From Colwellia psychrerythraea (GTDB lineage Bacteria; Pseudomonadota; Gammaproteobacteria; Enterobacterales; Alteromonadaceae), in NCBI RefSeq assembly GCF_000764225.1, contig NZ_JQED01000015.1, forward strand, positions 368,192-432,191: a DNA stretch of 64,000 nucleotides. Direction: 5' to 3'. Under the pieces are notes generated by a model. The model was not told the DNA's origin and ran no database searches. It saw only the letters and a program-made list of their open reading frames with translations. Position 1 is the stretch's first letter. Every line of letters starts with the position of its first letter. Both the position numbers and the translations under genes were made by a program. Below, in pieces: positions 1 through 10,065 of this stretch.

Positions 1-1074
1 TAATTTTTTACCTCGTACTTCGGCAAAAATCTCAGTATCTAGTACCGCATATTGCGTTTGTACATAACCCATAGCAATAGGAGAGCCTTTTGTTGGGCCC
101 GCAGTACCGCTGGTTACCACACCAATTTCATCTCCATCGGCATTGAATAACTTAGTGCCTTCTCGAACTGGTGCCTTACCTAAACCGACCATGCCAATGC
201 GTTTACGGTTTACATCTTTAGTCGCAATTTGATCCAAAATGATCTCAGCACCGGGGAAGCCACCTGCACGTGCGCCATCAGTACGTCTTATCTTACTAAT
301 AGCCCACAATAAACTTGCCTCAACAGGTGTCGTTGTTTGGTCAATATCATGGCCATATAAACATAAACCTGACTCTAACCGAAGAGAATCTCTTGCGCCT
401 AAACCAATCCACTCAACTTCTTCTTCAGCTAACATTAAGCGAGTAATACGCTCAGCGTGTTCACCTGGAATTGAGATTTCAAAGCCATCTTCACCGGTAT
501 AACCAGCACGACCTATAATGCATTGAGCGCCAGCAAAATCTACCACACGAGAATCCATAAACACCATATCAGCAGACTCAGGTAATAAACGTTTTAATAC
601 CTCACCTGCTTTAGGACCCTGTAAAGCGAGTAAAGCTCGGCCTTCAAGTATTTCTATTTCAACATCTGCAGGGAGATGTTTTTGTATGTGCGCAATATCT
701 TGTGCTTTACATGCGGCATTAACGACAACAAATAAATGTTCACCAAAGTTACTTACCATTAAGTCATCAAGTAAACCGCCTTGATCATTGGTAAATAATG
801 CATAGCGTTGTTTGCCTTGCGGCAAGTCGATAATATCCACTGGCACTAATGTTTCTAGTGCAGCCGCAGCATTTTTACCAACTAATTTCAATTGTCCCAT
901 GTGAGAGACATCGAACAATCCTGCTTGAGCACGCGTATGTAAGTGCTCTTTCTTAACACCCATGTCGTACTGTACCGGCATATCATAGCCAGCAAATGGT
1001 ACCATTTTACCACCAGCTTCAATATGAAGGTCATAACAGGGAGTTTTCAGCAGATCTTGATTTGATTCAGTCAT
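1..1074 (-). CDS. gcvT: Aminomethyltransferase, glycine cleavage T-protein (3' end off window)
   Basis: T-protein takes the aminomethyl group from lipoylated GcvH and, with tetrahydrofolate, releases ammonia and 5,10-methylene-THF. Translation of the minus strand from the ATG at 1074 (RBS CGGAGA just upstream) gives an open frame to the window edge, 358 codons. The start reads MTESNQDLLKTPCYDLH, followed by typical GcvT blocks: the VPFAGYDMPVQY segment, FDVSHMGQ, the GYTGEDGFEI folate-site region and GLGARDSLRLE. Family length is about 360-375 aa, so only a short C-terminal tail is missing. It lies 60 bp downstream of the symporter gene on the same strand, so the two are probably cotranscribed and separate from gcvH-gcvP. 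Identification is secure; the truncation is caused by the window edge. Confidence 0.96.
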   Translation of the reverse strand, partial: MTESNQDLLKTPCYDLHIEAGGKMVPFAGYDMPVQYDMGVKKEHLHTRAQAGLFDVSHMGQLKLVGKNAAAALETLVPVDIIDLPQGKQRYALFTNDQGGLLDDLMVSNFGEHLFVVVNAACKAQDIAHIQKHLPADVEIEILEGRALLALQGPKAGEVLKRLLPESADMVFMDSRVVDFAGAQCIIGRAGYTGEDGFEISIPGEHAERITRLMLAEEEVEWIGLGARDSLRLESGLCLYGHDIDQTTTPVEASLLWAISKIRRTDGARAGGFPGAEIILDQIATKDVNRKRIGMVGLGKAPVREGTKLFNADGDEIGVVTSGTAGPTKGSPIAMGYVQTQYAVLDTEIFAEVRGKKL

Positions 1075-1088
1075 AATATCTCCGTAAA

Positions 1089-1105
1089 CCGCCCAGAAAG
1101 GGCGG
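1089..1105 (-). promoter_or_regulatory. Intercistronic GC hairpin between symporter gene and gcvT
   Basis: CCGCCC, a 5-nt loop, then GGGCGG forms a compact stem in the 60-bp gap between the symporter stop and the gcvT RBS. It is not followed by a run of T on the minus strand (TTTACGG follows), so it is more likely an mRNA-processing or weak attenuation element than a full terminator. Function is inferred. Confidence 0.4.
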
Positions 1106-1134
1106 CCCAAAGTATAGTTTGAAATAGCAGGTAA

Positions 1135-2517
1135 TTAGTCTGCTTGTTTTGTCATTTCAGCAGGAGCTTCGCCGCCACTAACAAAGTATTCACGAGTTAA
1201 TTTAATAACCATAGGACTTAGTAATACTATAGCGATTAAGTTAGGAATTGCCATTAACGCATTCATCGTATCAGCAAGTAACCAAATGAATTCTAATGAA
1301 CCAATAGCACCAACTGGTACCACTAAAATCCAAAGAATACGGAAAGGCATAATCGCTTTAACACCAAAGAAGTACTGTACACATTTCTCACCGTATACAC
1401 TCCAACCTAGAACAGTAGTAAATGCAAAAACAGATAAAGAAATAGCTACGATATAGTTACCGTAAGGTATCGCTGTAGCAAAAGCATTAGATGTTAATTC
1501 TGCACCCGTTGAACCCGATGTCCACTCACCAGAAACAACAATCGCTAAACCAGTAATTGAACAAACAACTAAAGTATCAATGAACGTACCTAACATGCCC
1601 ACAAGACCTTGAGCTACTGGGTTGTTAGTTTTAGCTGCAGCATGAGCAATTGGAGCACTACCTAAACCAGCTTCATTTGAGAATACACCACGTGCCACAC
1701 CGAAACGAATAGCAGCCCATACAGCAGCACCTGCGAATCCACCTTCAGCAGCGGTTGCCGTAAAGGCACTTTCAAAAATTAACGAAACAGCAGCAGGAAG
1801 TTCTGAAGCATGAACGATTAATACAACAACACCACAACTGATGTAGAAAATAGCCATTAGAGGAACAAGCTTACCTGCAACATCACCAATACGTTTAATA
1901 CCACCCATAAGCACTAAGCCTACAAGAACCATTAATATAATACCGGTAGCAACTGGCGGTACACCAAAACTACTTTCAAGTGCATTGGCAACTGAGTTTG
2001 TTTGTACTGTATTACCAATACCGAAAGCGGCAATAGAACCGAACAGTGCGAATGCACCTCCTAACCAGCCCCATCTACTTGATAAACCATTTTTGATGTA
2101 GTACATCGGACCACCAATGTGGTTTCCGTTGGCATCTACTTCACGATAGCGTACAGCAAGAACCGCTTCAGCGAATTTAGTTGCCATACCTACTAAAGCA
2201 GTACACCACATCCAAAATAGAGCACCTGGGCCACCTAGGAATATAGCAGTTGCAACACCAGCGATGTTACCCGTACCGATTGTTGCTGATAGTGAGGTCA
2301 TTAGAGCATTAAAAGGGCTTATCTCACCTTTAGCACTTTTATCTTCATCTGGGATACGGCCAGTCCAAAGTAATTTAAAACCTGTACCTAATTTAATAAT
2401 AGGCATAAATCGTAAGCCGACCATTAAGAATAAACCGACACCAAGTATCAACACTAACATGGGAACACCCCATACCAAGCTATTGAGACTGGAAATTAAA
2501 CCCGTTAAAAATTCCAT
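1135..2517 (-). CDS. Sodium:alanine/glycine symporter, AGCS family
   Basis: Inner-membrane Na+-coupled importer for alanine or glycine (DagA/AlsT family). The 460-aa protein is almost entirely hydrophobic, with about ten membrane segments, and carries family landmarks: the SATIGTGNIAGVATA segment near residue 58, GGPMYYIKNGL near 135 and the FSNEAGLGSAPIAHAAA block near 280. Length matches the family. The start follows an AGAGAGA Shine-Dalgarno-like sequence. It is the first gene of a leftward unit with gcvT, and a 16-bp dyad (2624-2639) sits 107 bp upstream. Glycine is the likely substrate because every neighbour handles glycine, but the sequence alone cannot separate glycine from alanine. 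Confidence 0.93.
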   Translation of the reverse strand: MEFLTGLISSLNSLVWGVPMLVLILGVGLFLMVGLRFMPIIKLGTGFKLLWTGRIPDEDKSAKGEISPFNALMTSLSATIGTGNIAGVATAIFLGGPGALFWMWCTALVGMATKFAEAVLAVRYREVDANGNHIGGPMYYIKNGLSSRWGWLGGAFALFGSIAAFGIGNTVQTNSVANALESSFGVPPVATGIILMVLVGLVLMGGIKRIGDVAGKLVPLMAIFYISCGVVVLIVHASELPAAVSLIFESAFTATAAEGGFAGAAVWAAIRFGVARGVFSNEAGLGSAPIAHAAAKTNNPVAQGLVGMLGTFIDTLVVCSITGLAIVVSGEWTSGSTGAELTSNAFATAIPYGNYIVAISLSVFAFTTVLGWSVYGEKCVQYFFGVKAIMPFRILWILVVPVGAIGSLEFIWLLADTMNALMAIPNLIAIVLLSPMVIKLTREYFVSGGEAPAEMTKQAD

Positions 2518-2623
2518 AATAATTTCTCTCTGTTGTAATAATTTGTTTATATTTATGTATCAACTAGCGTTGATTTTATTATTTAGTAACTAATCGAAGA
2601 CTTTCAAAAGAAGAAGAACAAAA

Positions 2624-2639
2624 GTTTCCAATAGGAAAC
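2624..2639. promoter_or_regulatory. GTTTCC-N4-GGAAAC operator, symporter/gcvT side
   Basis: GTTTCCAATAGGAAAC is a 6+6 inverted repeat with a 4-bp centre, upstream of the symporter gene. It matches the palindrome at 3599-3614 at 15 of 16 bases. The likely ligand is the XRE-cupin protein encoded between the two sites. Binding is inferred. Confidence 0.62.
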
Positions 2640-2793
2640 AAGCTAGCTAATAATATGAGGAATTGCAAGTTTTAAATTGGAATTTATGAGCTTTATTTTT
2701 TGTAATTATAGTGACTATAAAATAAAACACTTGTTCTAAATCAATGATTAAAAACAACAAATACAATAGATTACAAAAAATTACATGTTGGAT

Positions 2794-2827
2794 TTAATTG
2801 CCTTTACTCGCAGATAAAGGCAATTAA
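2794..2827 (-). terminator. Terminator-like hairpin after the XRE-cupin gene
   Basis: TTAATTGCCTTTA (2794-2806) and TAAAGGCAATTAA (2815-2827) are perfect 13-bp arms around an 8-nt loop, 20 bp beyond the regulator stop. The T tract on the minus strand is short, so it may also insulate the symporter promoter. Confidence 0.6.
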
Positions 2828-2847
2828 GTTTATCTGGCGCTAAAACG

Positions 2848-3477
2848 TTATTCGGCAGTAATCCACAATATCAACGCATCCTCTTTACTCGTTGATATGA
2901 CAAGGTGCCCCATAGTGGCGTCATAGTACGCACTATCCCCCACAACCAAGGTCGCAGGCTCATAAAACTCAGTCAGCAGCTGTACTTCCCCTTCTAAGAC
3001 TAGCAGAAATTCTTCACCTTCATGGCGAACCCACTCACCAAAGTGTTCAAAGTTTCTCGCGTGAACTCTACTCTTGTATGGCATCATCTTTTTATTGCGA
3101 AGTTGAGTAGCTAACAACTCATGCTCGTAGGTTAACGTAGCATGCGGTCTACCTTGCCCGCCTAAGGTTACATCTCGGCGACCAGTGACTTTCGTTTCTT
3201 TAGGCTTAGTAAACAATTGAGGTAACTCAATATTAAGTCCTGAAGCCAGTTTTTGCATAACACTAAAGGTTGGTGATATTTGCTCATTTTCAATCTTAGA
3301 TAAGGTAGAGCGCGCCAACCCCGTGCGTTTGCTCGCTTCTTCAAGCGTCAATTTATTTTCAGTACGAATAGCTTTAAGCTGTACGCCTATACTCGCTTTT
3401 TCTACTACTCGTTTATTATTTTCATTGTCCCCAAGAGTCATTGAAGGATACTTATCAACCTGATCTTGTTCACTCAT
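2848..3477 (-). CDS. XRE-family transcriptional regulator with C-terminal cupin domain
   Basis: DNA-binding regulator of 209 aa. An N-terminal extension (1-30) is followed by a helix-turn-helix at about 31-88 (GVQLKAIRTENKLTLEEASKRTG, then LARSTLSKIENEQISPTF) and a cupin-2 beta-barrel at about 125-205 (HEGEEFLLVLEGEVQLL, DSAYYDATMGH), the usual ligand sensor of this class. The start follows an AGGTGG RBS. It sits between the leftward symporter-gcvT unit and the rightward glyA-gcvH-gcvP unit. Identical-arm dyads lie on both sides (2624-2639 and 3599-3614), the second in its own upstream region, suggesting autoregulation and control of both arms. The effector is probably glycine, serine or a related metabolite; this is inferred from context. 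Confidence 0.9.
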   Translation of the reverse strand: MSEQDQVDKYPSMTLGDNENNKRVVEKASIGVQLKAIRTENKLTLEEASKRTGLARSTLSKIENEQISPTFSVMQKLASGLNIELPQLFTKPKETKVTGRRDVTLGGQGRPHATLTYEHELLATQLRNKKMMPYKSRVHARNFEHFGEWVRHEGEEFLLVLEGEVQLLTEFYEPATLVVGDSAYYDATMGHLVISTSKEDALILWITAE

Positions 3478-3594
3478 CGTACCACCTAACTAAAATAATT
3501 CGTTTAAACAATAGTGGCACATTAACAAGCTATACAGAACTCTTTTAGGCAAAAATCAAGGTGATACCATTATATCGTCCTCATAAAATCGAAA

Positions 3595-3618
3595 AAAAGT
3601 TTCCTATAGGAAACTTTT
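3595..3618. promoter_or_regulatory. 24-bp perfect palindrome, likely operator of the XRE-cupin regulator
   Basis: The core GTTTCCTATAGGAAAC (3599-3614) is flanked by AAAA and TTTT, making a perfect 24-bp palindrome. It lies 118 bp upstream of the regulator start and about 460 bp upstream of glyA, so it most directly fits autoregulation. Control of glyA would require a long leader or a looped pair of sites with 2624-2639. Confidence 0.65.
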
Positions 3619-3990
3619 ATTTGCTTTTATAAATTTTGCCTGTTATGTTTTATACGTGTTCGATTTTCAAGCAATAGAAAAATCATTACCAACAAGGCGA
3701 AGATAAAAAATAATTTTGATTAACAGACCATGAGGCTCTGTTCGCTAATTATTCAAGCTGTTAGCCGTATTAAATCGGTTAAGCAATCTATTCAAAATGA
3801 GCTTTAATGAATAGTTTAGAAAACAAAAATTAAATCGAGTCACTTTGTATGGTTCATGAACATAAATAGATAAAAGGTATAGTACCGACAATATTTCTGC
3901 TCTTTGTGACGCAATATCAGATTGCTTCAAACAGGCACAGATATGACAAATAAATATAAAAAATGTCTCAAGGTGGTTTAGCGATAAACG

Positions 3991-4037
3991 CAGTAACCTA
4001 TATATGAAGACTATCAAACATAATCATTAGGTTACTG
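3991..4037 (+). promoter_or_regulatory. Long-loop inverted repeat in the glyA leader
   Basis: CAGTAACCTA (3991-4000) and TAGGTTACTG (4028-4037) are perfect 10-bp complementary arms separated by 27 nt, ending about 40 nt before the glyA start. It could fold in the 5' leader RNA. No glycine-riboswitch core is recognisable in the 3619-4077 region, which otherwise shows no gene. Confidence 0.35.
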
Positions 4038-4077
4038 AATGCAAATTCATAACGCTTAACTATTGAGGAATACAACA

Positions 4078-5373
4078 ATGAAAAACACTTACACATCAGG
4101 TGAACTAGCGCAATTTTTTTCAAGTGAACTCTCTTCTACTGATGGCGCTGTTCAAATGGCTATTGATCTTGAAGAAGCACGTCAAAACCAACAAATTGAA
4201 CTTATCGCTTCAGAAAACATTGTTTCAAAAGCTGTTATGGAAGCTCAAGGCACCGTTTTAACGAACAAGTACGCTGAAGGTTACCCTGGTCGTCGTTACT
4301 ACGGTGGTTGTGAGCATGTAGATCTAGTTGAAACATTAGCCATTGATCGCGCTAAACTTATTTTCAAAGCGGAATACGTTAATGTACAACCTCATTCTGG
4401 TGCACAAGCTAATGGCGCAGTAATGCTTGCCTTAGTTAAGCCCGGCGATACTATTTTAGGTATGTCACTTGATGCTGGCGGTCATTTAACTCACGGCGCT
4501 AGACCTGCCCAGTCAGGTAAATGGTTTAATGCGATTCATTATGGTGTTCGTAAAGATGACATGCGTATCGACTATGATCAAGTACTAGAACTTGCTAAAG
4601 AACATAAGCCCAAAATGATCATTGCGGGTGGTTCAGCAATTCCTCGTCAAATCGATTTTGCTAAGTTCCGTGAAATTGCCGATGAAGTTGGCGCACTATT
4701 AATGGTTGATATGGCTCACATTGCAGGTTTAGTTGCTGCTGGTGCACATCAAAACCCACTGCCTTTCGCCGATGTTGTTACTACAACAACACATAAAACA
4801 TTACGCGGCCCTCGTGGTGGCTTAATTTTGACGAACAATCGCGATGTCGCTAAGAAAATTAACTCGGCAGTATTCCCTGGTTTGCAAGGTGGTCCACTAA
4901 TGCATGTTATTGCTGCAAAAGCGGTCGCATTAGGTGAAGTACTTGAACCATCTTTTGGTGCTTATATAAAGCAAGTATTAAGTAATGCCAGAGTATTAGC
5001 TAGCACACTACAACAACGTGGTTGTGACATTGTTACTGATGGCACTGACACGCATTTAATGTTGGTTGACCTACGTCCTAAAGGACTGAAAGGCAATGCG
5101 ACAGAAGAAAGTTTAGAGCGAGCAGGTATTACCTGTAACAAAAATGGTATTCCATTCGACTCAGAAAAACCTATGGTTACTTCAGGCATTCGTCTAGGAA
5201 CGCCCGCAGGTACTAGCCGTGGTTTTGGTAATGAAGAGTTTGAATTAATTGGACAGTGGATTGGTGATGTTCTTGATGGGTTAGTTGCAAACCCAGAAGA
5301 TAATAGTGCTATAGAAAATGAGGTCTTAGAGAAAGTTCAAGCGCTTTGTCTGAAATTCCCACTTTATAGCTAA
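4078..5373 (+). CDS. glyA: Serine hydroxymethyltransferase
   Basis: PLP enzyme interconverting serine + THF and glycine + 5,10-methylene-THF in the cytoplasm. The ATG at 4078, with GAGGA at 4065-4069, is preferred over an in-frame TTG at 4063 that lies on the RBS itself. The product is 431 aa, slightly longer than the usual 417 because of an N-terminal extension. Landmarks: [40 protein letters not shown] and the PLP lysine K240 in [14 protein letters not shown]. First gene of glyA-gcvH-gcvP, so it probably works with glycine cleavage (glycine to serine) rather than being the only housekeeping copy; other copies cannot be judged from this window. Confidence 0.95.
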   Translation: MKNTYTSGELAQFFSSELSSTDGAVQMAIDLEEARQNQQIELIASENIVSKAVMEAQGTVLTNKYAEGYPGRRYYGGCEHVDLVETLAIDRAKLIFKAEYVNVQPHSGAQANGAVMLALVKPGDTILGMSLDAGGHLTHGARPAQSGKWFNAIHYGVRKDDMRIDYDQVLELAKEHKPKMIIAGGSAIPRQIDFAKFREIADEVGALLMVDMAHIAGLVAAGAHQNPLPFADVVTTTTHKTLRGPRGGLILTNNRDVAKKINSAVFPGLQGGPLMHVIAAKAVALGEVLEPSFGAYIKQVLSNARVLASTLQQRGCDIVTDGTDTHLMLVDLRPKGLKGNATEESLERAGITCNKNGIPFDSEKPMVTSGIRLGTPAGTSRGFGNEEFELIGQWIGDVLDGLVANPEDNSAIENEVLEKVQALCLKFPLYS

Positions 5374-5412
5374 ATCATCGACAACCTTAACGATTAATAA
5401 AGGAACATTATC

Positions 5413-5799
5413 ATGAGCACAGTAGAAAATGATTATCAGTTTGCCCCTAGTCATGAGTGGGTAAAAAATAACAACGACGGTACAGTTACCATCGGTATTT
5501 CGAATCATGCACAAGAATTATTAGGCGATGTTGTATTTATTGAATTGCCAGAAGAAGGCGATGAAGTAACCGCAGGCGAGCAATTCACACTAGTAGAGTC
5601 CGTTAAAGCGGCTTCAGATGTATATGCACCTGTTTCTGGTGAGATAATTGAAGTTAATGAAGCGTTAGAAGATGCACCCGAGTCAATTAACCAATCAGCA
5701 TTTGTTGAAGGTTGGATAGCTAAAGTGAAACTTTCAGAGCCTGAACAATTAGAAAGTTTACTCAGTTATGAGGCATATAATGCCGGTATCGAAGATTAA
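5413..5799 (+). CDS. gcvH: Glycine cleavage system H protein
   Basis: Lipoyl carrier that shuttles the aminomethyl group from GcvP to GcvT and is reoxidised by dihydrolipoyl dehydrogenase. The 128-aa length is typical. The lipoylation site is K65 in LVESVKAASDVYAP, and the N-terminal SHEWV signature is present. The start follows AAAGGA. It is 39 bp after glyA and 50 bp before gcvP on the same strand, consistent with one operon. Confidence 0.97.
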   Translation: MSTVENDYQFAPSHEWVKNNNDGTVTIGISNHAQELLGDVVFIELPEEGDEVTAGEQFTLVESVKAASDVYAPVSGEIIEVNEALEDAPESINQSAFVEGWIAKVKLSEPEQLESLLSYEAYNAGIED

Positions 5800-5849
5800 T
5801 TTGATACCAGTAATGCTTAACAATTACTAGACGTTACACTGGAGTTTTC

Positions 5850-8720
5850 ATGACTAACAACAATTTATTAGCACAACTGAACGATAATGTAGACTTTATT
5901 AGTCGACATAATGGTCCTGACCAAGTTCAGCAACAACATATGTTGAAAGCGCTTGGTTTGGATTCAGTCGAACAAATGATTGATAAAACAGTGCCCGATA
6001 ATATTCGACTTTTGCAGCCAATGGCATTAGCAAAACCGCAAAGCGAAGTTGAAATGTTGTCAACTCTCAAGGGGATAGCGTCAAAAAACAAGGTAAATCG
6101 CAGTTATATTGGACAAGGGTATTACGATACCCATGTACCTAACGTTATTTTACGTAATGTCTTTGAAAATCCTGGTTGGTATACCGCTTATACGCCTTAT
6201 CAACCAGAAATATCACAAGGTCGTTTAGAAGCGTTACTGAATTATCAGCAAATGATTACTGATCTAACCGCAATGGAGTTATCCAATGCGTCCTTGCTTG
6301 ATGAAGCCACCGCTGCTGCAGAAGCCATGAGCTTGTGTAAGCGTGCCGGTAAAAACAAAAGTAACACCTTCTTTGTCAGTGACGATGTACACCCGCAAAC
6401 ATTAGATGTACTCAAGACCCGAGCAAAATACTTTGCTTTTGATCTTGTTGTCGCGCCCTACTCAGAATTAGAAAATCATGATGTGTTTGGTGCCTTACTG
6501 CAATACCCAGGCACAACAGGACAAGTACATAACTTAGAAGCTATAATAGAAAAAGCTCATAGTAAAAAGACCTTGGTGGCTGTAGCTGCTGATTTATTGG
6601 CCTTAACTGTCCTAAAAGCTCCCGGCGAAATGGGAGCAGATGTGGTGATCGGTAGCGCGCAACGTTTTGGTGTACCAATGGGTTACGGTGGTCCACACGC
6701 TGCTTTCATGGCGACTAAAGAAAAGTATAAACGTACTATCCCTGGTCGAGTTATTGGTGTTTCAATTGACTCAAAGGGTAAACCAGCTTTGCGTATGGCG
6801 ATGCAAACACGAGAGCAACATATTAGACGAGAAAAAGCCAATTCGAATATTTGTACCGCACAAGCATTGCTTGCCAATATGGCATCATTTTATGCCGTTT
6901 ATCATGGCCCACAGGGGCTTAGAAAAATAGGTCGACGCGTCAATCGTTTAACTTCAGTGCTTGCAGCAGGCTTACAAAAAGCAGGAATTGAACTGGCGCA
7001 TAATGATTTCTTTGACACCATTACCTTGCAGACAAATGAACAAACTGATGAGATTTATCAACGCGCACTAGCTGCAGATCTTAATTTACGCTTATTACCA
7101 AATCAACTTGGTATCAGTCTAGATGAAACCACTACCTCTGCTGATATTGAAGCATTGTGGTTAGCGATTACTGAACAATCACTAAATGTTGATGATATTG
7201 AACAAACCCTTAGTGCTGAATTTTGCAACATACCGACAACCTGCCAACGTACTAGTGATTATTTAAGCCATCCAGTATTTAACAGTTATCATAGTGAAAC
7301 GCGCATGTTGCGTTATTTAAAAAGTCTTGAAAACAAAGATTTTTCATTAACACACGGCATGATACCACTGGGATCATGCACAATGAAACTGAATGCCACC
7401 GCACAAATGATTCCTGTGACTTGGCCAGAATTTTCACAAATGCACCCTTTTGCCCCTAGTGATCAATGTGTCGGGTATGAAGCTTTAGCTGAGAGTTTTA
7501 GCGACATGCTTATTGAAGTAACCGGTTATGATGCATTTTCATTACAACCGAACTCTGGTGCACAAGGTGAGTATGCGGGGCTTATCGCCATTCAACGCTA
7601 TCATGCCTCTCGTGGTGAAGATTATCGTAATATCTGCCTAATCCCTAGTTCTGCTCACGGTACTAACCCTGCCAGTGCTTCAATGGTATCAATGCGCATT
7701 GTGCTTGTTAGCTGTGACAAAGAAGGTAATGTTGATATAGAGGACTTGAAGGAAAAAATAAACCTTCATCGTGATCAACTCTCTGCCATGATGATCACCT
7801 ACCCTTCTACACACGGTGTTTATGAAGAAAGCATCAAAGAGATTTGTGAGCTTATTCATGAAGGTGGTGGTCAAGTGTATCTTGATGGCGCCAATATGAA
7901 TGCTCAAGTAGGGTTAACTTCACCGGGTTTTATTGGTGCTGATGTTTCTCATCTAAACCTACATAAAACATTTTGTATCCCGCACGGTGGTGGTGGACCA
8001 GGTATGGGCCCCATAGGTGTTAAGTCACACTTAGCACCATTTTTACCAGGCCATAGTGTTACTAACACAGAAGGGGCGGTATCAGCGACAGCGTTAGGTA
8101 GTGCTTCCATTTTGCCTATTTCTTGGGCTTACATTGCCTTAATGGGCGCCGAAGGACTTAAATCAGCCACAGAGCTCGCTATTTTAAATGCGAACTACAT
8201 TATGGAAAAACTTAGCCCGCATTACCCTGTTCTATTTAGAGGTGATCAGGGACGTGTTGCTCATGAATGTATTATCGATATTAGACCACTAAAAGAATCA
8301 TCTGGTATCAGCGAGGAAGATGTGGCTAAACGGTTAATGGACTTTGGTTTTCATGCGCCAACCATGTCATTTCCTGTTGCTGGCACCTTGATGATTGAAC
8401 CTACCGAAAGTGAGTCGTTAGAAGAATTAGATAAGTTTATTGATGCACTCATTACTATTCGTCATGAGATAGCGAAAGTAGAAGATGGTACTTGGACGCT
8501 TGCCGACAACCCATTAGTCAATGCACCTCACACATTAAATGATCTAACGGACAGTGATTGGCCTCGCGCTTATTCACGCTTAACCGCTTGTTATCCGAGT
8601 AGTTGCCCAAGCCAAGCTAAATTCTGGCCAACCACTAATCGTATAGACAATGTCTATGGAGATCGAAACCTAATTTGTAGCTGTCCTCCGATTGAGAGCT
8701 ACCAATCAAATGATACATAA
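5850..8720 (+). CDS. gcvP: Glycine dehydrogenase (decarboxylating), P-protein
   Basis: PLP-dependent P-protein that decarboxylates glycine and loads the aminomethyl group on GcvH. It is a full-length, single-chain 956-aa form (N- and C-terminal halves fused, as in enterobacteria). Landmarks: RHNGPD at the N-terminus, [18 protein letters not shown], the [10 protein letters not shown] block, and the glycine-rich PLP-lysine region with K706 in [15 protein letters not shown]. Last enzyme gene of the rightward glycine unit; only gcvT is on the other strand. No truncation or frameshift is seen. Confidence 0.97.
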   Translation: MTNNNLLAQLNDNVDFISRHNGPDQVQQQHMLKALGLDSVEQMIDKTVPDNIRLLQPMALAKPQSEVEMLSTLKGIASKNKVNRSYIGQGYYDTHVPNVILRNVFENPGWYTAYTPYQPEISQGRLEALLNYQQMITDLTAMELSNASLLDEATAAAEAMSLCKRAGKNKSNTFFVSDDVHPQTLDVLKTRAKYFAFDLVVAPYSELENHDVFGALLQYPGTTGQVHNLEAIIEKAHSKKTLVAVAADLLALTVLKAPGEMGADVVIGSAQRFGVPMGYGGPHAAFMATKEKYKRTIPGRVIGVSIDSKGKPALRMAMQTREQHIRREKANSNICTAQALLANMASFYAVYHGPQGLRKIGRRVNRLTSVLAAGLQKAGIELAHNDFFDTITLQTNEQTDEIYQRALAADLNLRLLPNQLGISLDETTTSADIEALWLAITEQSLNVDDIEQTLSAEFCNIPTTCQRTSDYLSHPVFNSYHSETRMLRYLKSLENKDFSLTHGMIPLGSCTMKLNATAQMIPVTWPEFSQMHPFAPSDQCVGYEALAESFSDMLIEVTGYDAFSLQPNSGAQGEYAGLIAIQRYHASRGEDYRNICLIPSSAHGTNPASASMVSMRIVLVSCDKEGNVDIEDLKEKINLHRDQLSAMMITYPSTHGVYEESIKEICELIHEGGGQVYLDGANMNAQVGLTSPGFIGADVSHLNLHKTFCIPHGGGGPGMGPIGVKSHLAPFLPGHSVTNTEGAVSATALGSASILPISWAYIALMGAEGLKSATELAILNANYIMEKLSPHYPVLFRGDQGRVAHECIIDIRPLKESSGISEEDVAKRLMDFGFHAPTMSFPVAGTLMIEPTESESLEELDKFIDALITIRHEIAKVEDGTWTLADNPLVNAPHTLNDLTDSDWPRAYSRLTACYPSSCPSQAKFWPTTNRIDNVYGDRNLICSCPPIESYQSNDT

Positions 8721-8808
8721 GTATCTATAACAAACTAGCGTTTAATTTATGAAATAAAATTATCCGCTTAAAAAATATAACTACAACAACATGAATACGG
8801 GGAAAACC

Positions 8809-9873
8809 ATGAATAACATTAAATTTAAAAAGTCATTAATTACTTTAGCTCTTGTTTTACCAGCCTTTGCTTCTTATGCTGAAACGTCTGAAGAGAGCTT
8901 GAAAAAACAGCTTACTGAAATTCAAACGCGTTTAGCACAATTAGAAGAGTCTAAAAAGCCAGCGGCTACTTCAGACAATACTGCTATTAACTTTTACGGT
9001 TCTTTACGTCCTACTTTTGGTTTAACAAGCAGCGACTCTAAGGATAGCTGGGATGTTGGTGATGCATTATCACGTATCGGTATCGCTGCAGAGCATAAGT
9101 TAAGCAATGGCATGACTGGTTTTGCTAAAGGTGAGTTTAAAGTTCAAATACAAGGTGATGCTCACTTTGGCGATGCACGTAAAGCATATGTTGGGATAAA
9201 GGGCGATTTTGGTCGTGTTGCCATCGGTAAACAAGATACTACTCAATATGCCATCATCGGTGATCCAGTAGATATTTTTAACCGCGCGTCAACACCACTT
9301 GCCTATGATGACGCTAGCCCATTCCGTCAACAAGAAATGGTTAGCTACAGAAAAAGTTTTGGTAACTTAGAGTTTCGCATTGAAGGTCAATTTAAAGGCG
9401 AAACTGATGTTGAAGGTAGTGATTTAGTTAACGGTGGTTTTAAATATACTGGTGATAGTTTTACCGTAGCTGCCGCTTACTTAACTAAAGATCTTGCTGG
9501 TACTGATGAAAATACCGTAGGTATATCTGGTTCAAAATCATTTGGTGACTTGTATATTGCTGCAGCATATCAAGATATTGACCGTGGTGGTAATGGCCAA
9601 GATAGAACCACTATTGATATTGCAGGCGCATATAAAATTAATAATACCTACAAAGTTAAAATGGGCTACTCTGTATTTTCAGACGATTTAATGCCTGTAG
9701 ACAGTACTGAAATCACGCGTATCAATGCCACAGTTGAATGGCATGGTAGCCCAGATTTCTACTTATTTGCTGAAGTTCAAAACAACAACTATGAAGATGA
9801 AATTGAAGGTAGCAGAGAAGACAACAATCAATTTACCGTTGGTATGCGTTACAACTTTGATTACAGCTTCTAA
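8809..9873 (+). CDS. Outer membrane porin, general gram-negative type
   Basis: Predicted beta-barrel porin. The ATG at 8809 (GGGGA six bases upstream) is preferred over 8791 because it starts a clean signal peptide MNNIKFKKSLITLALVLP...ASYA. A short coiled-coil (ESLKKQLTEIQTRLAQLEES) follows, then alternating amphipathic strands (NFYGSLRPTFGL, VAIGKQDTTQYAII) and a C-terminal phenylalanine (NFDYSF), the usual BAM recognition end. It lies 88 bp after gcvP on the same strand with a strong terminator behind it, so it may be part of the glycine unit and admit the substrate. The specific solute is unknown. Confidence 0.85.
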   Translation: MNNIKFKKSLITLALVLPAFASYAETSEESLKKQLTEIQTRLAQLEESKKPAATSDNTAINFYGSLRPTFGLTSSDSKDSWDVGDALSRIGIAAEHKLSNGMTGFAKGEFKVQIQGDAHFGDARKAYVGIKGDFGRVAIGKQDTTQYAIIGDPVDIFNRASTPLAYDDASPFRQQEMVSYRKSFGNLEFRIEGQFKGETDVEGSDLVNGGFKYTGDSFTVAAAYLTKDLAGTDENTVGISGSKSFGDLYIAAAYQDIDRGGNGQDRTTIDIAGAYKINNTYKVKMGYSVFSDDLMPVDSTEITRINATVEWHGSPDFYLFAEVQNNNYEDEIEGSREDNNQFTVGMRYNFDYSF

Positions 9874-9969
9874 GTTAGTTTAAGCAGTCTTATGCTATAA
9901 CTTAATAATTAGCTAGCTTATTAAATACCTCTGTTTTAGTAAGCTAACTAATCAATAAAGCTCTGTCAT

Positions 9970-10011
9970 AAAAAAAGTCATTGTTAAGTTACATTAACAT
10001 TGACTTTTTTT
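9970..10011. terminator. Bidirectional intrinsic terminator between porin and FKBP genes
   Basis: AAAAAAGTCA (9971-9980) pairs with TGACTTTTTT (10001-10010), with a further TTGTTAA/TTAACAT stem (one mismatch) inside. T-rich ends on both strands fit the convergent arrangement. Confidence 0.85.
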
Positions 10012-10065
10012 ATACTTATCTTGGGTAGGAGACACTACCTCATACAATAAACGCTACCGAACAGC

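Noticed and set aside
3745..4017. 90-codon leftward frame in the glyA upstream region
   Set aside because: Low-complexity, hydrophobic and Cys-rich by chance, no RBS, and it would occupy the glyA promoter/leader.
3619..4077. Glycine riboswitch upstream of glyA
   Set aside because: No GGAGAG-type or paired aptamer cores are visible on reading; only a simple long-loop dyad is seen. A covariance search would settle it.
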